NCBI GenBank assembly: GCA_022578605.1
Contig: MU394055.1
Coordinates: 4,902 to 68,901, forward strand
From: Camillea tinctor
Taxonomy: Eukaryota > Ascomycota > Sordariomycetes > Xylariales > Xylariaceae
Reading direction: 5' to 3'
DNA length: 64,000 nucleotides
A program made the position numbers and the translations under genes. How positions within the stretch are numbered: the first letter of the stretch is position 1; every line of letters starts with the position of its first letter. Of this stretch, positions 1 to 13,078 are shown one piece after another. The notes beneath the pieces are model-generated. The model was not told where the DNA came from. It saw only the letters and a list, made by a program, of their open reading frames with translations, and searched no databases.

Positions 1-2149
1 ACATATAATTTTTATTCTTTATTTTTTTTTATAAAATTCCCCTCTAAAAAAAAAAACAACCAAACCCCACTAATTTTTTTATTTTGTAAACCCCCCCCCC
101 CCCCCCCCCCGAAATAGGATGTAGCAGCTAGGGTTATGGTGGACCAAGGGGGTCAAGTGGCAGTATGGCTATTCATCTGGCCGGTCGATTTATCATTCCA
201 CTTACTGATTTAACGATCTCAACTCGTTATTTATATCATGTTCTTTCTACTCTATATGTTTGTATAGGTGGATCGAGTTTGGTAGGTTGAATTTTCAACG
301 GGAGAAAAGCATTAAAAAAAATGAGTTGTTGGGATTCTAACAGGTCAAACCACGGCAGCTCCCTAACCTAGTTGATATTCCGATCTTTCCATCAACCCTT
401 TTGTCCTCATCTCTCTAAGATTGAGCGGGGAAGGAAAGACCAGCTTCAGCTAATATTTATCTATATCGGGGAGTTCGTCATATGTACTTTTTGGGGTTTG
501 ATTTTTTTTGAGGGTTGGGAGGGGTGTTCAAATTAAGTTTCTGGAGGTGATGATATCCTAAAATATCTCTCTTTGTCTATGTATGTATTTCAGTTATTTT
601 AGTTTATGTAAACTCGTCTGATGGTCTGTTCTGAAAAGGCTTAATCATATAAGGCTAAAGATACATACATTATGCTTCACTGTGCCAATCTAATGTAGAC
701 ATTGTCATTCATCCTGGTCACCCCTATAGTCTGCGGCAAGGGCCTTACATGCATATCCCATGCTTGCTCTTTCGAACCAAAAACCAGTCTTGTTGAGACA
801 ATGTATAGATAATATATAGACAAACGTTGGGAAGTGTGCTTATTAAGATGGTGTAAATTTCTGTCATTTGTCATTCTATGTTCTTAAAAAGCTAGCCCAC
901 GATATATTGCACATAACCCAAACATGTCTCTCCTTCAACATCTGCACCTAATCCTCCCTATTACATCTGTATAATAGTCGATGTAAGAGAAAGAAAGGGG
1001 GGAGGCTATTAGGTTAGATAAGGGGGTACTCTCGTTCAGAGTATAAACCATACTATAATCTATGTTCGTAACCCTCCCGCCTATATACCTAGAAGCTATC
1101 CTTCTAAGGAATAGGACTATAGGTCAGATTTGATCGAATCATGTTTCTTCACTTCACCACCACACAAAAAGAAAACCAACTAATAAAAGAGGGAAGGGGT
1201 GTAAGATCTCAACACAATCACTCGTCAACTCGCGTATGTAACGCTTATCAGGTCATTTTGTTTCGGTGCCTAAGGCTATCCAACCAACAGGTAAAGAGAG
1301 GGGAGAAGGATGGAACAGCCGACCTCCTTGATGAATTCCATTTTCTCCCTCTCTGTGATCCTTCTCTGCTTCCCCCCCACTCTCTCCTCTCAAGCGCCAA
1401 CGACATACTATCCTAGTGTCGCTTGCCTATGAGCAATAGAGGAAACTCAAACTAACTGGACGGGTATATAAAAAATATAGCAGCAGCAGCAGCAGCAGTC
1501 AGTAAGAAGAAGGGACAGTATCAATACAAACTTTCTTTTTCCTCCTGCTTCTGTTTTCTCTTTCCTCCTCGCTCTCGCCTCATGTCTCTGCTCAATTGAT
1601 CAACTTCAGTCCTTCTGCATCTTCTTCTTTCCTTCCTCTTTCTCTCTCAGTGCTAGTATGCCTAAAGAAAAAGCCCAATCTTAAGCCGGAAGACAAGAAA
1701 AAAAATGCAAAACAATAACATCAAACGCTTGCCTGACAATGCTATACAATGAAAAAAGAGAGAGAAAAACCCAATGTCGCTCTTATCTCTCCCAATGCCT
1801 TCTCAACCTCCCATTTCCCAGATGACCATGTAGTACAATATATGCTAGTCCGAAGTAATGACAGTAAAATATGATGACGATACCTAGGTAGGTAGGTAAA
1901 TAAAAAAGGCAAAAAAAAAAAAAAAGAGATTTCTCTTAAACCTCCCCTTTTGCCCGTCTGGTACGGGGTGTTTTTTATACACTCTTGAATTCGTTCGCCC
2001 TTGCACATGCAATACTACACCTACGCGGAAGCTTTCTGTTCCGTCTTCTCCCTTCTCCGCTTATACAGAGCGGGGGAGAACAGTTTGTGATTACTTTTTT
2101 TTTTCTTTTTTCGTTTCCTTATAGGTTATGTTCCGAATAGCGCATGGTG
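1..2149. other. Intergenic region, no gene recognised
   Basis: Reading frames here are short, low in complexity and resemble no family I know. The first 110 bases are A/T-heavy with many homopolymers and end in a run of 20 C (91-110), which looks like poor-quality sequence at a contig edge. A (GCA)6 microsatellite lies at 1480-1498. T/C-rich stretches at about 1540-1660 and 2090-2115 could be the 3' flank of the SPX gene that ends at 2150. Confidence 0.7.
91..110. repeat. Poly-C homopolymer, 20 nt
   Basis: An uninterrupted run of 20 C follows about 90 bases of homopolymer-rich A/T sequence. The same signature, noisy A/T sequence ending in a C run, occurs after the assembly gap at 22257-22401. 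It is probably an assembly or base-calling artefact at a contig end. Confidence 0.8.
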
Positions 2150-4053
2150 TCATAAGCCGGTGCTCTCGACAATCAGCACGAGCAGCATCCCGTTCAGCGC
2201 GCACACGGCCACAAAGGCGGCCCACACGGCGAGCGCGTACATGTAGCCGTGGGGGGCGCGGGCGAGCCGGCGGTGGTTGCTGCTGCTGCTGCGGTACAGC
2301 ATGGCGCCGAGCCCCATGCACGCGCAGAACAGGCTCGCGACGCAGCCCACCGTCACGCCGGCGTCGACCTCGAGCCGCAGCCGGTGCCGCCCCGTCGCCA
2401 TCAGCATCCCCGACACGAGCAGCAGCACGAACGCCGCCGCGAACGCGAGCACCACGCTCCGCGCCAGCACCGCGTCCCGGTACTGCGCCATCTTGCTGTC
2501 CAGCGCCTCGCCGTCGTAGTAGTAGTATTGGTGGTGGTTCCGCCGCGCGCGTTGCCGGTCGGGGATCCCGTCCGATGACGCGTAGGCGTCGTCGTCTTCC
2601 GTGGCGGAGTGGTCGGTGGCGGCGTGCGGCGGCGGCGGCTGCCGGCTGATGCTGAAGTAGTCTGCGGGCGAGAGGGTGGCGGTGCCGCCGAGGAGGGACT
2701 GGGTTTCTGGCGAGGAGGGAGGGTGCGAGGAGGAGGAGGGGGAGCGCGAGAGCTGCGTGTAGGGCGACTTCTTCAGCCAGTGACGTACTTTGTCCACGGG
2801 CACGGTGAACATGGTTTTGATGTATACGAGCCCCGGAAAGTCCGGGCTTGCGTCGGGGTCGATGTAGATAGCGTATCCGCCGTCACCGTCGTAGCCGTAG
2901 TCGCCCGCCTCGCTGCCGTTGTCGTATTCGTTCCAGTAGGTGATGTGTGGCGTGGTCTCCGCGACCATGGGAGGGTCTGCTACTGCCGTGGGTGTTGACG
3001 ATGGCCGTCTGCTGCCGTTTTCGGGTTGGGATGGTGGGGTTGAGCTGCCGTCGCGGTGGTGTTCAGGGTGAATAGAATCGGGGGTGGATGTGCCTAGGGG
3101 AGATGCGGCATCGAGAGTGGCGACAAGGTCCTGATACTGCAACTGAAGCGGATGAAAGTCACGCTTAGTGAAACTTTTGGGTGACCCGAGAATATCTTCT
3201 TTGAAACGGCTGCTCAGGGTGGTGGAGCCGGTCCATTTCTGAGAGAGGGAAGCCATTTGCAGTTAGCATACAATATGTTCATTGCGTTCTTCGCCTTGAG
3301 TCTGTTTCGGTTCTTTTTCATTGACAACTCGGATTTAGGATATATATATATATCATATATCTCGTAGTTGTATATCGTAAATGAGTGAATGTGTAAGTGG
3401 GGGGAATGGGTGAGTGAGTGAGTGAGTGAGTGAGAAAGTAAAGGGATGATGATACAGCTTAGCTGTAAGGCATATAGATATGTAACCTAGATATATAGAA
3501 TGAATGAGTGCTACGCTTGCGTACCTTGTATTTCTTCAGTATCTTGCGGAAGGCGATGATCTGGGCATTGACGAAGCGAACCAATGCCTGAATATCCCGG
3601 CCGCATTCATCGATTTGCCATTGGTACTTGGCGAACCGTCGCTGGCGCTTCACGGACACGCCACCCGCATTAGTGCATCGTAACATCAACTGGTGAAGTA
3701 GACCCGAGAGGTGACCTGTGTTAGGTAGATGAGGACAGAGAGTTAGCCAATGCACTAATCAAAGAGGGAGAGAATGGAGTGTAGGACAACATACGTAGGC
3801 GGCGGGCGATCTCGTCGGCTTTGCTACTGACGAACAGATCAACCCGGTTGTGCTGGTTGCATAGCTCAATATAGAAAGCATCCTCAAAGCGTTTGAGGGC
3901 ATGGTCCTGGTGGCCCGGGATGGCAATGGCGATGGCGGTGGCTTGGTCCTTGGTGGTATGCGTCTTGATCTGGTGCTTGAGAGAGTTATAATCGATGTTG
4001 TGTAAACTCCAACTTGGCACGGACGCCTCTTCGAATTGCTCGCCGTATTTCAT
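2150..4053 (-). CDS. SPX-domain protein with three C-terminal membrane helices
   Basis: Spliced product of 512 aa from three exons: 4053-3795, 3715-3525 and 3238-2150. Introns start GTATGT and GTACGC; a GCTAAC branch precedes the second acceptor, and phases 1 and 0 are kept. The N-terminus (MKYGEQF) and the basic FRKILKKYKKWTG stretch at about 142-154 are typical of SPX domains, which bind inositol pyrophosphates and sense phosphate. A long Ser/Pro/His/acidic linker follows. Three hydrophobic segments lie at about 411-430, 442-464 and 482-505, in a place like the DUF202 membrane part of VTC subunits. No VTC polyphosphate polymerase (TTM) domain is visible between them. Likely a vacuolar or other endomembrane phosphate-homeostasis protein; partner and activity are unknown. 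The last exon is far more GC-rich than its flanks. Confidence 0.85.
3411..3434. repeat. (GAGT)n tetranucleotide microsatellite
   Basis: Six tandem copies of TGAG/GAGT lie inside the second intron (3524-3239) of the SPX-domain gene, close to a TATATA-rich stretch at about 3340-3365. Probably length-polymorphic and without function. Confidence 0.9.
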
Positions 4054-7000
4054 AGTAGTGATGGATTGTTTTCTTTTTCTTATCTTTTTCTTATTCTCCC
4101 TCTTCCTTTCACATATCCCACCACCGTCCTACACAAAGCCCGATGACGCCTCTTCTTCCCTTTTCTCTTTTCCTCTCCTTTTTTCCCTTTTTCTTATTTC
4201 CTTTTATTCCGCGTATCCGGGGTGGGTTGTTAGGAATACACACAAGTGTATCTGTTTCCCTGTTTCTGTCCCCGTGTCTCCCTTCTCGTGGTTGGCTACC
4301 TGCTAAATCCCCTAAGGTGATGAGGGTATGTAGCTGGTATAGAGGGTTTTTTTCTCTTCTTCTTATTCTGATTATGAAACGTTCGTTCGGGAGAAAAAAA
4401 AGCAATTGGCAACGGTGTAAGTGAGGTTGGTTGGTTAGTTAGTTGGCTTTCTGAGACAACAAAGACGATGATATATGTATAGAAGTAGTATGCTGAAATG
4501 TGATGTCAGACAGTCTGAGTGGGAATTATAACGGTTTTGGCAAAGATACCAAGCCCGGGGATTGGCATTTGAGTGGACCAAACACACCAACTAATAGGAT
4601 GTAAGAGAGTAAATAATTCTTGGTATGGATTAGGAAAGTTGTACGGATTACATGGAATAATACATGCGCGATGACATGTAAGTGGAAACCGTTTGACTCG
4701 GTTGACCCCACAAGGGTAAGCTCGGTGCTCTTTTGTCCCTTTGGATTAAAGCCAAATGACATGGATAGGAGGAATTCGTTTGGTCAGGGATATGGCTCTT
4801 GCCTTATTTTTTTATTACTTCTTCACTGGCAAGAGAAACCGTTAATGGTTTAGATAAACACCGACTCTTATCTTTCAAGAGGAAAGAAGAACATGCATGC
4901 CGAGACTTTTGGGTTATTGGAAACCGACACTAAAAAAAAAAAAGAGTGGGCTTAGATAAGTAGTCTACCTGGTCTTGGTAGGTATTTACTTACCTTAGGT
5001 AAGAGGTAGGAGGTGTAGTACCTATAACCGGTGCCCAGTAAAAGGACCAGTTAGAAATTCCAAGACGAAACCAAGAAACAAACCCAAGAAAAAAGAAAAC
5101 AAAAGATAAAACGGGGAAATAATTAAATAAAAGGAACAAGGTATTCCTTATTAATTGTGTCAAAAAAAACAGCAAGTAAAGCCGAAGTCGCTCTCAGCTT
5201 TTTTTTTGTTCCTCTCTTGTCTTTCTTTTCTTTCAATTCAGTCTTTGCCTTCTCGGCTTATTATCTGACTTATACTAGAGACCCGGTAAAAAAAAATTAT
5301 TTAATACTAATAAAAAAAATACGCTACTTTAATACCTAACTACAACTAAACTACAACTAAACTAAAACTAAAACTGGGGGATATCAACCAATTGACGAAT
5401 CATTTCTCGTCTATTCTGTATCTATCTCGTCTCTCTCTCCCCTCCTACCCTCCATTCTGCTTCCATGCATCCTTGAAACCCCCAAATTCTAATTCTGGAC
5501 CGTCTTTAGTTCTTTAGTCAATATGTAGCAAGCTTGGGGGGTATACACACTAACAGGTAGTAATAATCAAATCACGCTATATTCGGTGCTCTCTCGCTAT
5601 CCACCAAAGAGGGTCTTCATTACCTTCATTACATCTACTCTACGCTGGGAGGGCATGCAACCTAAGATCTGCATATGTATACATACTACGACTATTATAC
5701 CTCGACCTTGACCTTGAACTCGAACTTAAGCTGCATCTCAGCTCCAAAACCTCCCCGGACCTTCACTGAAACGAGGTCCCCCAGAAAATACTCAGGGCCC
5801 AGATTCGGTATCCACCTATGTGAGATTCTTCACGGCTAAGGATACGGATACTATGGGTAATACTTACTGTAGTTATAGGTGTTCATTCAAGACCCCATGT
5901 CCGAGTCCGTGTCCCTTCACTTCGGTATATCACCGATGACGGTAACGGACCGAGAGGGAAACCCCCAATCTAAGCAGCTTAGGTCCCATAATAGGTTGCC
6001 CACTCTGCTTTGACAAGATCAACAAAATCCACTTGCAAAAAAACACATGATACAATATCCCACAGAAAGAAGGAAAAGGGAAAAGAAAAAGAAAAAAGAA
6101 ATATGACATATCTCTACGGATGTATGCATCTCAAACATCATGTGCTCACACATCCTCATCACCTCATTCATATTCGCCATGGTTATACGTAGCAATGGAT
6201 GAACCAGATAGCCTGCTGCATATGCGTCTATCTCCATCGCACTGCAACGGTGGGACATATGCCCAGCTTTTCTACCCGCCAGTCAAGAGAGCCGGTTGTG
6301 TTTCCAGCCCGGGCTGCCCTGGGTTGCCTTGGGTTGTCTGGTCGCGAGACTTCTTGCCCTTCCTGGCTCGTCAACCATACCTGCGACCCTCCCTTGCTTT
6401 GGTTCATATGGGTTCTGCTACACTACCATTCTCTAGGTAAATGGAAAATACAACAACTACACAGCCACTCCAAGCTATGCAGTGTTATTGTACACTGCAT
6501 ACATATGCGTATGAACCAACGCGCCTTCATGATGTTATTTGGGGGTCCCGCTTGAGGCTCTCCTGGGGTCTGCGAGTTCGCAGCGTTTCCTAATGGAGAA
6601 TTACATCTCGTAATAACTTAAGGTCCAGGATAGGCATCTCAAAATAACCGCGGCCGGCCATTCCTTCGCGGAAGTCAACTCACACATGAGTATCCGCACG
6701 TCGGAGTGGGCCAACTAACTACCTGCACTTATATGTGCTAGGCTAGGGATATACTCCGAGAATAACAACCGACTTGCCTACATTTTACTACTACCTACTT
6801 CCTACGATAGAGACAGGAGACGTCACTGATCAGCCATGTGTGACTATAGTGCGTAAACCACCCAGAAACATGCATCTCGATCGCTGGCGCTTACCATCTC
6901 CATTTCAATCTGTCTCATCAGTTCATATCTTGGTTGGCGAACATGATAGCGATCGGGTTGCCTGCTCAATCCACCTGTATAATATCTCACATGCACGTCT

Positions 7001-10000
7001 GAGCACGATGCATCCATCATCCACTTATCCCCTGCCCGGTTCCCTCCCGGCCTTGAGGGTGTAGAGGCATTATTACGTACATACATAACAAAACGGGTCC
7101 CGACTATTGGAAGCGGGAGGTTCCCGCCTCCCACAAGGGAGTAGAATGGTCTAGACGGGTCTGGTCGGCCTCCGGTTCTCGTCTTAGATGTCCGTGAGCA
7201 TCTATGGATGCAAGACACATTATGGCCGAGAAATAATAATAATAACAATAAAAAACCGTCTTCGCTCATCCTTCTGGGCGGCGGTCAAAGATATCGGGAG
7301 GACGCTTCGCTCACCGCCGGCGCATATGCGGCTTATATCGAAGCAAAAACGAAACCAAAAAAAAAAAGGCAGTGAAATTAGTATGCCAACCGTTTCTGAC
7401 CATCCGGCAGGCAGTGTGACAGCGGAAGCGACAGCAACGGTGTAAGAGCTACGCAATGCTAATATAATACATAACACTAACCCACCTGCCTAACTGACTA
7501 CGAATATTGTTAACTCATAGCTGCGGTACATTCGGATGTGTGCATTCGGTGCGCGTGGTGTTTCGGCTGCGAGCACTTGATATGATTACTTACAATACTA
7601 TTAGGCTATAGTTGACCCAGTGAGGTAGAGACCGAGAGGAGACCTGCTGTTTGCGGCTCGTTGACATTGACGAGTCGGAAATAAGGACGCGCCGCGGCCT
7701 CATGCTTCGTATATGTAGGTATGCAAGTCTCGCATTATCTTTCAGTTCCATCACACACCGCGGTTGGACTGGTCAGATTGGCAGAGTAGGTGGTTGATAA
7801 GGAGTTCACGTTCACACCACGGCCACTACCACGACCACGTGCTAACCACTCTTTCCTTTCCAGTCCTGTAGCTGGACAGCCTAAGTCTCTACTGTAACTG
7901 AGGAGGGCTGCATTCATCAGAGACCAGAGGTCGAAGGCAAGCGCCCGCATATTCTCGTCCCGGCGATTAATGATGAATCAGGAGATTTATGTTACGATGC
8001 TTTTAGTAGAGGCAGGTCGTTTTTTTCTCTCCTCAAGCGCTTCATAAAAAGCCCTCAGGTTCTCTATTCCACCCTATTCCTCCTCCCCCCCCTGTTCTTT
8101 ACTGAGTATGATTCACACCTATCTGCTGTTCAACATGAGGTCTATCTGTCTCGTCGTCTTTCTCCCTATCCGAATTTGCCCTGGTCCTAGTAACAGGTAG
8201 TGAATCATAGACGGCTACCGTACGACATCAAGAATACTTAGGTAATTTGCCGTGCCTCTTGCACGATCTACAATTCTGAGATCATAGTGTGCAGTTCACC
8301 AGCCGCAATTCTTTTTAGATCCCGAGTCCCCTCGTACAGCAATCAAAAATACGGCAATAGAAAAGGGGGTAGAGAAATTGGTTCGGTGGTTCGGTGTGTC
8401 ACACGTGCGGATATTCCTAATATATTCCTAAGCCTACTTTTCAGGTCCTGATATCTACTCATCAATGCTTATGTGCAGAGGGAAGGCTAAAAGGAATTTT
8501 TGGGGGACGTGTGTCTTACAAAGCAGCAACGATGTAGTATTGCTGTTCTCGGAATGTCGAAGCGAACGCAAAGCGACAGTTCCATTGCTTCTCCTTCTCT
8601 TACTACCAGCACTACCAAGGAGAGAAAGGAAGAAGAAAAATCGCCGTTAAGTAACGAGTCCGTGCATCTCAGCGACAAGTTTGGCTCCAACATCAGCGGC
8701 GCTCTCCCGCTCGTCAAAGTAGCGTTTTAGGGACCACTCCATTCTTAAAAATCTTTATTGCTCTCTTCATCCCTCCTAGTCCTCTCTCTGCCCTCAATGG
8801 GGCCGAAGAAGGATTATATCCCACTCACTTAGCTCCTGCTAGCTACTAGAACCCTTGCAATGTGGCTTGCGACTATGTAGGTACAGATATAATATTTACG
8901 ACGTTAGACCCAGTCTTAGCCGCTCACTTAGTATCATGTTTCCTTCAACCAAACTACATCGAGAAAGATAGTAAAGAAAAAATTTCTGTTTCTATTTGCA
9001 TGTGAGTCTAGATGAGAATCTGCAGTTGTTTCTTTTTTAATTGGTCTAGATACGAGAACTCGGGGACCAATGACGGGCGAGCTATATAGGTTATACATAT
9101 GTCAACACGCGTATGCGTACGTATGTATGTGAGTATACTGTGTATGAGGCTCCTAAGTCGCGAGGATAAGCATATAGCTTGTTAAGCTCTTGGATCGTAA
9201 CATGCTTCCTAGTGTTTACCTTCATTACTAGCAAGTCGTCACTCGCTCTCTTGACATTCCTTTCTTGTGCCTACTAGATTCACTAGGCGTAACTCTCTTC
9301 TCAGAAAGAGATGTCTACTTACATCCATACAGGGCATATATGTTCAGTGTAGAGTTGATAATTACTGTTACGGGTAACTTCGCTAAAGCTTAGGCAATCA
9401 CGACGTTGTTGTGCGGGAGACTTGAACTACAACTAACTCTGAAGCTGTTACTTATACATCAAACACACTTTTTTATTCCCTACGGAGCACTGCCATGTAC
9501 CGTGTGGTCTAGCACATTGCTCCTGAAAATTACCGTAGAGACAATATGCAATTCAACCCCCACATCTTGTTGTCTTCATACAATACAACATTATTCTAGG
9601 ATTAGAGATTAATTTGTTATATGCTTATTATATGAAGATCGTGAACATTTCTTGGTGCTTAGGCCTGTTGCCGACGTCCACCAATCATTTCCTCGTATAA
9701 TAAACCACGAAGAGCCATATATGCTAGTTCTTCTATGTTGTAAGTTTGAAATTAGAACTTCCGACTAGTTATAAGGATAGGTCTCTGGGTAACTTATGAT
9801 GACCGGTTCCCTAGCCTTGCCTATAATAGTTACCTGCTTACACATTACATGTAATGACCTGGGAATATATATTGACCAAAACCTAGAGACATAGGAGACT
9901 GTTTCGTACGGGTTTCTTTTAGATGGAGGAGATATGCGTAACTTGGGTCCGATCATTCCTTCACTATATGATGTTAGTAGGTCTTATTCTACTATATAAA

Positions 10001-11259
10001 GATGACTGACTAGATTTTCCTATAGAACCTACTCTATACTTGGTCTGATAAATGTATTGAATCGTTAAATAATTGCGAACTAATAATATAAATAGCACGG
10101 TAAGCTCGTAGAATAGACGCACATGGGAAGGACATTTTAATGGTTTATTCCTATTTTCAGCTCTAGGTTCATTTCTTAGGTGAAGTATGGAGGAGGCTAT
10201 CTCATTGAAGAAACTTTGACAAGGAGGTTGATGCTGCTAAGAGGAATACATAGAATGCTGTTGTGATATATACCTACGTCCATATACAATAACTAAGGAA
10301 TTACATGAGCACAAATTCAGACGGCAGATAGACTTTTGTGACTTCATAGTCGTCGTGACTACATACTAAAGCGTTTGGCCAAGTTATACATACGACAAGA
10401 ACTAGGGAATATATATTACAGCAATTTCGAGAGAACTATTCAGTTTCCAGTAGCATTGAGTCCCCAAGACGCTTAATAATTTAATGCGTTGAGTTATACG
10501 TTATATAGTTAGGTCGACTACTTATACATGTAATATATGTATATTATAAGACTGTTAATTGATCCGCACAGACTTATTCAGAGTTTTGTCCGACTAAAGT
10601 CTATAGATGTCTAACCATCAATCGTTTATATAGCGACACGGTTGTAGCTCTAACCTAACCACTTGTCTCTTATACAGTAGGCACATAGATTCGGATATTT
10701 TTACTCAAGCGGTATACTTAGGATGTGTGAAATACTTCAATGTTGTTCAACATGGGTTCCCTCCCCCCCGCAGCGTGACTTGATTGGCGGAGCAATATAT
10801 CTGTTGTGCATACATACATGTACCAAACCAACTCCCCCCCCCCCCCCTGAACACAATGACCAGGTATATAATCATACATATGTATACGGGAACTCTTCCG
10901 CTCTACCCCTCAACCCTGGGCCATGCAACCGCCACCTACATACACCGAACCACATGTGAAAAAGGTCTCGTCTTCTTAAACGGAGCCAGAGGTCCCGGCC
11001 AATATTCCCCTTTTCAGATGTAAGTGATATGATCGATCTTGACAGATCTGTTTCTCTAGCGGAGAACAGCGCAATCATGAAAGGTTCTGGGAATTTGCAG
11101 TTGTAAATTTCGATATATTTCTTTTTTTCTCATTCTAGAATTGGTCCAATCAATCGTGGACGACTAACAGCAGATAAGAAACTACTCGAGAACCACCTCG
11201 GTATATCTGACCCCTGACTGACTGACTGAGATGCTCCACCAAGAAGCCACTTCGGTATC
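4054..11259. other. 7.2 kb gene desert
   Basis: No reading frame with recognisable domains on either strand. The longest frames are under 145 codons, have no homologous feel and are broken by AT-rich sequence. Bases 4054-4430 are T/C-rich and are probably the promoter and 5' leader of the SPX gene. Tandem ACTAAACTACA units occur at about 5340-5372, and TAGGTA/TACCTA words recur (for example 4970-5010). A C14-16 run lies near 10832. About 11120-11259 probably holds the promoter and leader of the GT90 gene. I see no tRNA-like fold. Confidence 0.6.
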
Positions 11260-12999
11260 ATGGGCGGAATGCACAATAGCTATGGTCGGGGTAGGGTCGG
11301 CAGCAGCAACGGCAGTAAAATCCACACCCTCACCCACCGCCAAGCCGCGCGTCTGAAGCAGATCTTCGTAGCATGCGTGATATGCCTGGCACTCTACTGC
11401 TTTATGCTGGCACCTCCAGGACGGCCAGACACGGTCTTATCATCGTCGTCATCTTCATCTTCATCGTCTGGCGCGGTATCCCCAGAACCTGAGTTCCACG
11501 GGCCAAGCTACAAATACGAGCAGCTGCCGCCGGAGCTACTGGAAAACCGGTCCCTGACGGAAGCCCAGTGCCGCGCTAGCTTCCCGGGCCTGCTGAAGGA
11601 GGTCGACGATGCCGTAGCTCGGGGGCCTTTTACGCTGAAGCGGAGCCGGAGCAGTCTCGGCCCCCTGATCGGGCGGATCCGGGACGGACAGGTACGCACC
11701 CATACCATATCGCAAGTTGCATATCACTTTGCATGACTCGGCTCTTCTGACGAACACTATTCTCTCTACCTTCTGTGTGAACAGCTATACATCCTCTCCG
11801 CGGCGCGCAAGTCCGACCTAAGCAAAGACATGCTCGCGCACCGTTCCGCGACGCTTCACCAGATCGCCGCCGCCCTGCTGACGGCGCCTTACCCGCGGTC
11901 CGCCTCCGTGCCCGACACCATCTTCGCCTTCAACCACCACGACGAGCCGCTCCCGTCCACATTCTCGTACTCTCGGCCCGCGGACCCCGCGCTCCTCAGC
12001 GTGCAGCAGCATCACGACGGCGATGGCGACGGCGACGAAGCAGGAGCAGAAGCGCAGCAGCGACACTATTTCCCGATCCCGCACTTCAGCTTCTACTCCT
12101 GGCCCCTGCCCTTCGTAGGATCCTTCGCCCGGGCATCCCGCGCTATATCCTCCATCGAGGACACCCTACAGCAGCAGGCCGGCTCTTCCTCTCTATCCTG
12201 GTGGCACGCCAAGACCCCCCTCGCCGTCTGGCGCGGAACGACCTGGTTCAACAACGCGCGCGCGGGGCGCATGCGTCAGGACCTCGTGGCCGCGGCGCGG
12301 GGCCAGCCCTGGGCCGACGTCGAGCCTCTGCGGGGGACCAGCAGCACAGTTAGCAAACCATCATCGCCCGAGGCTCCTCCCAACGCCGACAGCCCGAAGC
12401 CGAAGAGCAACGCGCTCGCGATCGAGGATTTCTGCCGGTACCGGTACATCGTGTACACGGAGGGCGTGACCTACAGCGGGCGGCTGCAGTTCCACAGCCT
12501 CTGCGCGAGCGTGGTGCTGACTCCGCCGCTGGCCTGGATGCAGCACGCGACGCACCTCTTGCGGCCGGCCTTCAGCTCCGCGCTCGAGGGCGTTTCGCGG
12601 AAGAAGCCGAAGAGCGACAACAACAATAGCAACGACGACGACGACGACGGCGGCGGCAAGCTTACCCCTTACCCCTTACCCTGGGTGCGCTCGGCCTGGC
12701 CGCGCGCCTACGCGCCCGAGGAAGCCAACGTCGTTTTCGTGGCGCCCGACTGGAGCGATCTCGAATCGACGATCGCGTGGCTGGAGGCGCGTCCCGAGGT
12801 GGCGGCCGGCATCGCGCGGCGGCAGCGCGAGCTCTTCCACGGCGGGGGCTACTTCAGCCCCGCGGCCGAGATGTGCTACTGGCGGGCGTTGCTCCGGGGC
12901 TGGGCCGAGGTCGCTCGGCTCGACGACGACGGCCAGGAGTTCGAGGATCTCGAGGAGACGCCGTGGGAGCAGTTCAGCCTGGAGGAGATCCACAAATGA
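11260..12999 (+). CDS. Glycosyltransferase family 90 (CAP10-like)
   Basis: Two exons, 11260-11691 and 11785-12999, joined in phase 0 across a 93 nt intron (GTACGC...ACAG), give 548 aa. Residues about 33-52 form one membrane helix after a basic stretch, predicting a type II Golgi protein. A Ser-rich stem follows. The C-terminal two thirds carry GT90 landmarks: WRGTTWFNNARAGRMR, then a CRYRYIVYTEGVTYSGRL segment like the CAP10 nucleotide-sugar region, then a Leu-rich C-terminal helix region. CAP10-type enzymes transfer xylose or related sugars to glucan, mannan or glycoproteins; the donor cannot be read here. Low-complexity inserts (HHDGDGDGDE, DNNNSNDDDDD) are probably lineage-specific loops. 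The start is the first ATG of the open frame and precedes the membrane anchor. Confidence 0.9.
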
Positions 13000-13024
13000 T
13001 AGAAAGTAGAAGAAGCAGAGGTGG

Positions 13025-13078
13025 GAAAAAGAAAAAGAAAAAGAAAAAGAAAAAGAAAAAGAAAAAGAAAAAGAAAAG
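13025..13078. repeat. (GAAAAA)9 hexanucleotide microsatellite
   Basis: About nine near-perfect GAAAAA units begin 26 bases after the stop of the GT90 gene, so they lie in its 3' UTR. Because they encode Lys or Phe/Ser runs, they also create spurious reading frames on both strands. Confidence 0.9.

Noticed and set aside
2091..2115. T-rich run considered as a terminator hairpin
   Set aside because: Eukaryotic genes do not use such terminators, and no stem is present.
2128..2649. 173-codon Arg-rich frame on the plus strand
   Set aside because: It is antisense to the GC-rich last exon of the SPX gene, and its composition (Arg/Ala/Ser) is what GC-rich antisense gives.
5716..5822. Minus-strand segment reading WIPNLGPEYFLGDLVSVKV... 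to a stop, with an acceptor-like CATAG before it
   Set aside because: It looks coding for 38 codons, but no upstream exon in a matching phase could be found, and part of it comes from imperfect AGGTCA-type repeats. It may be a gene relic or chance.
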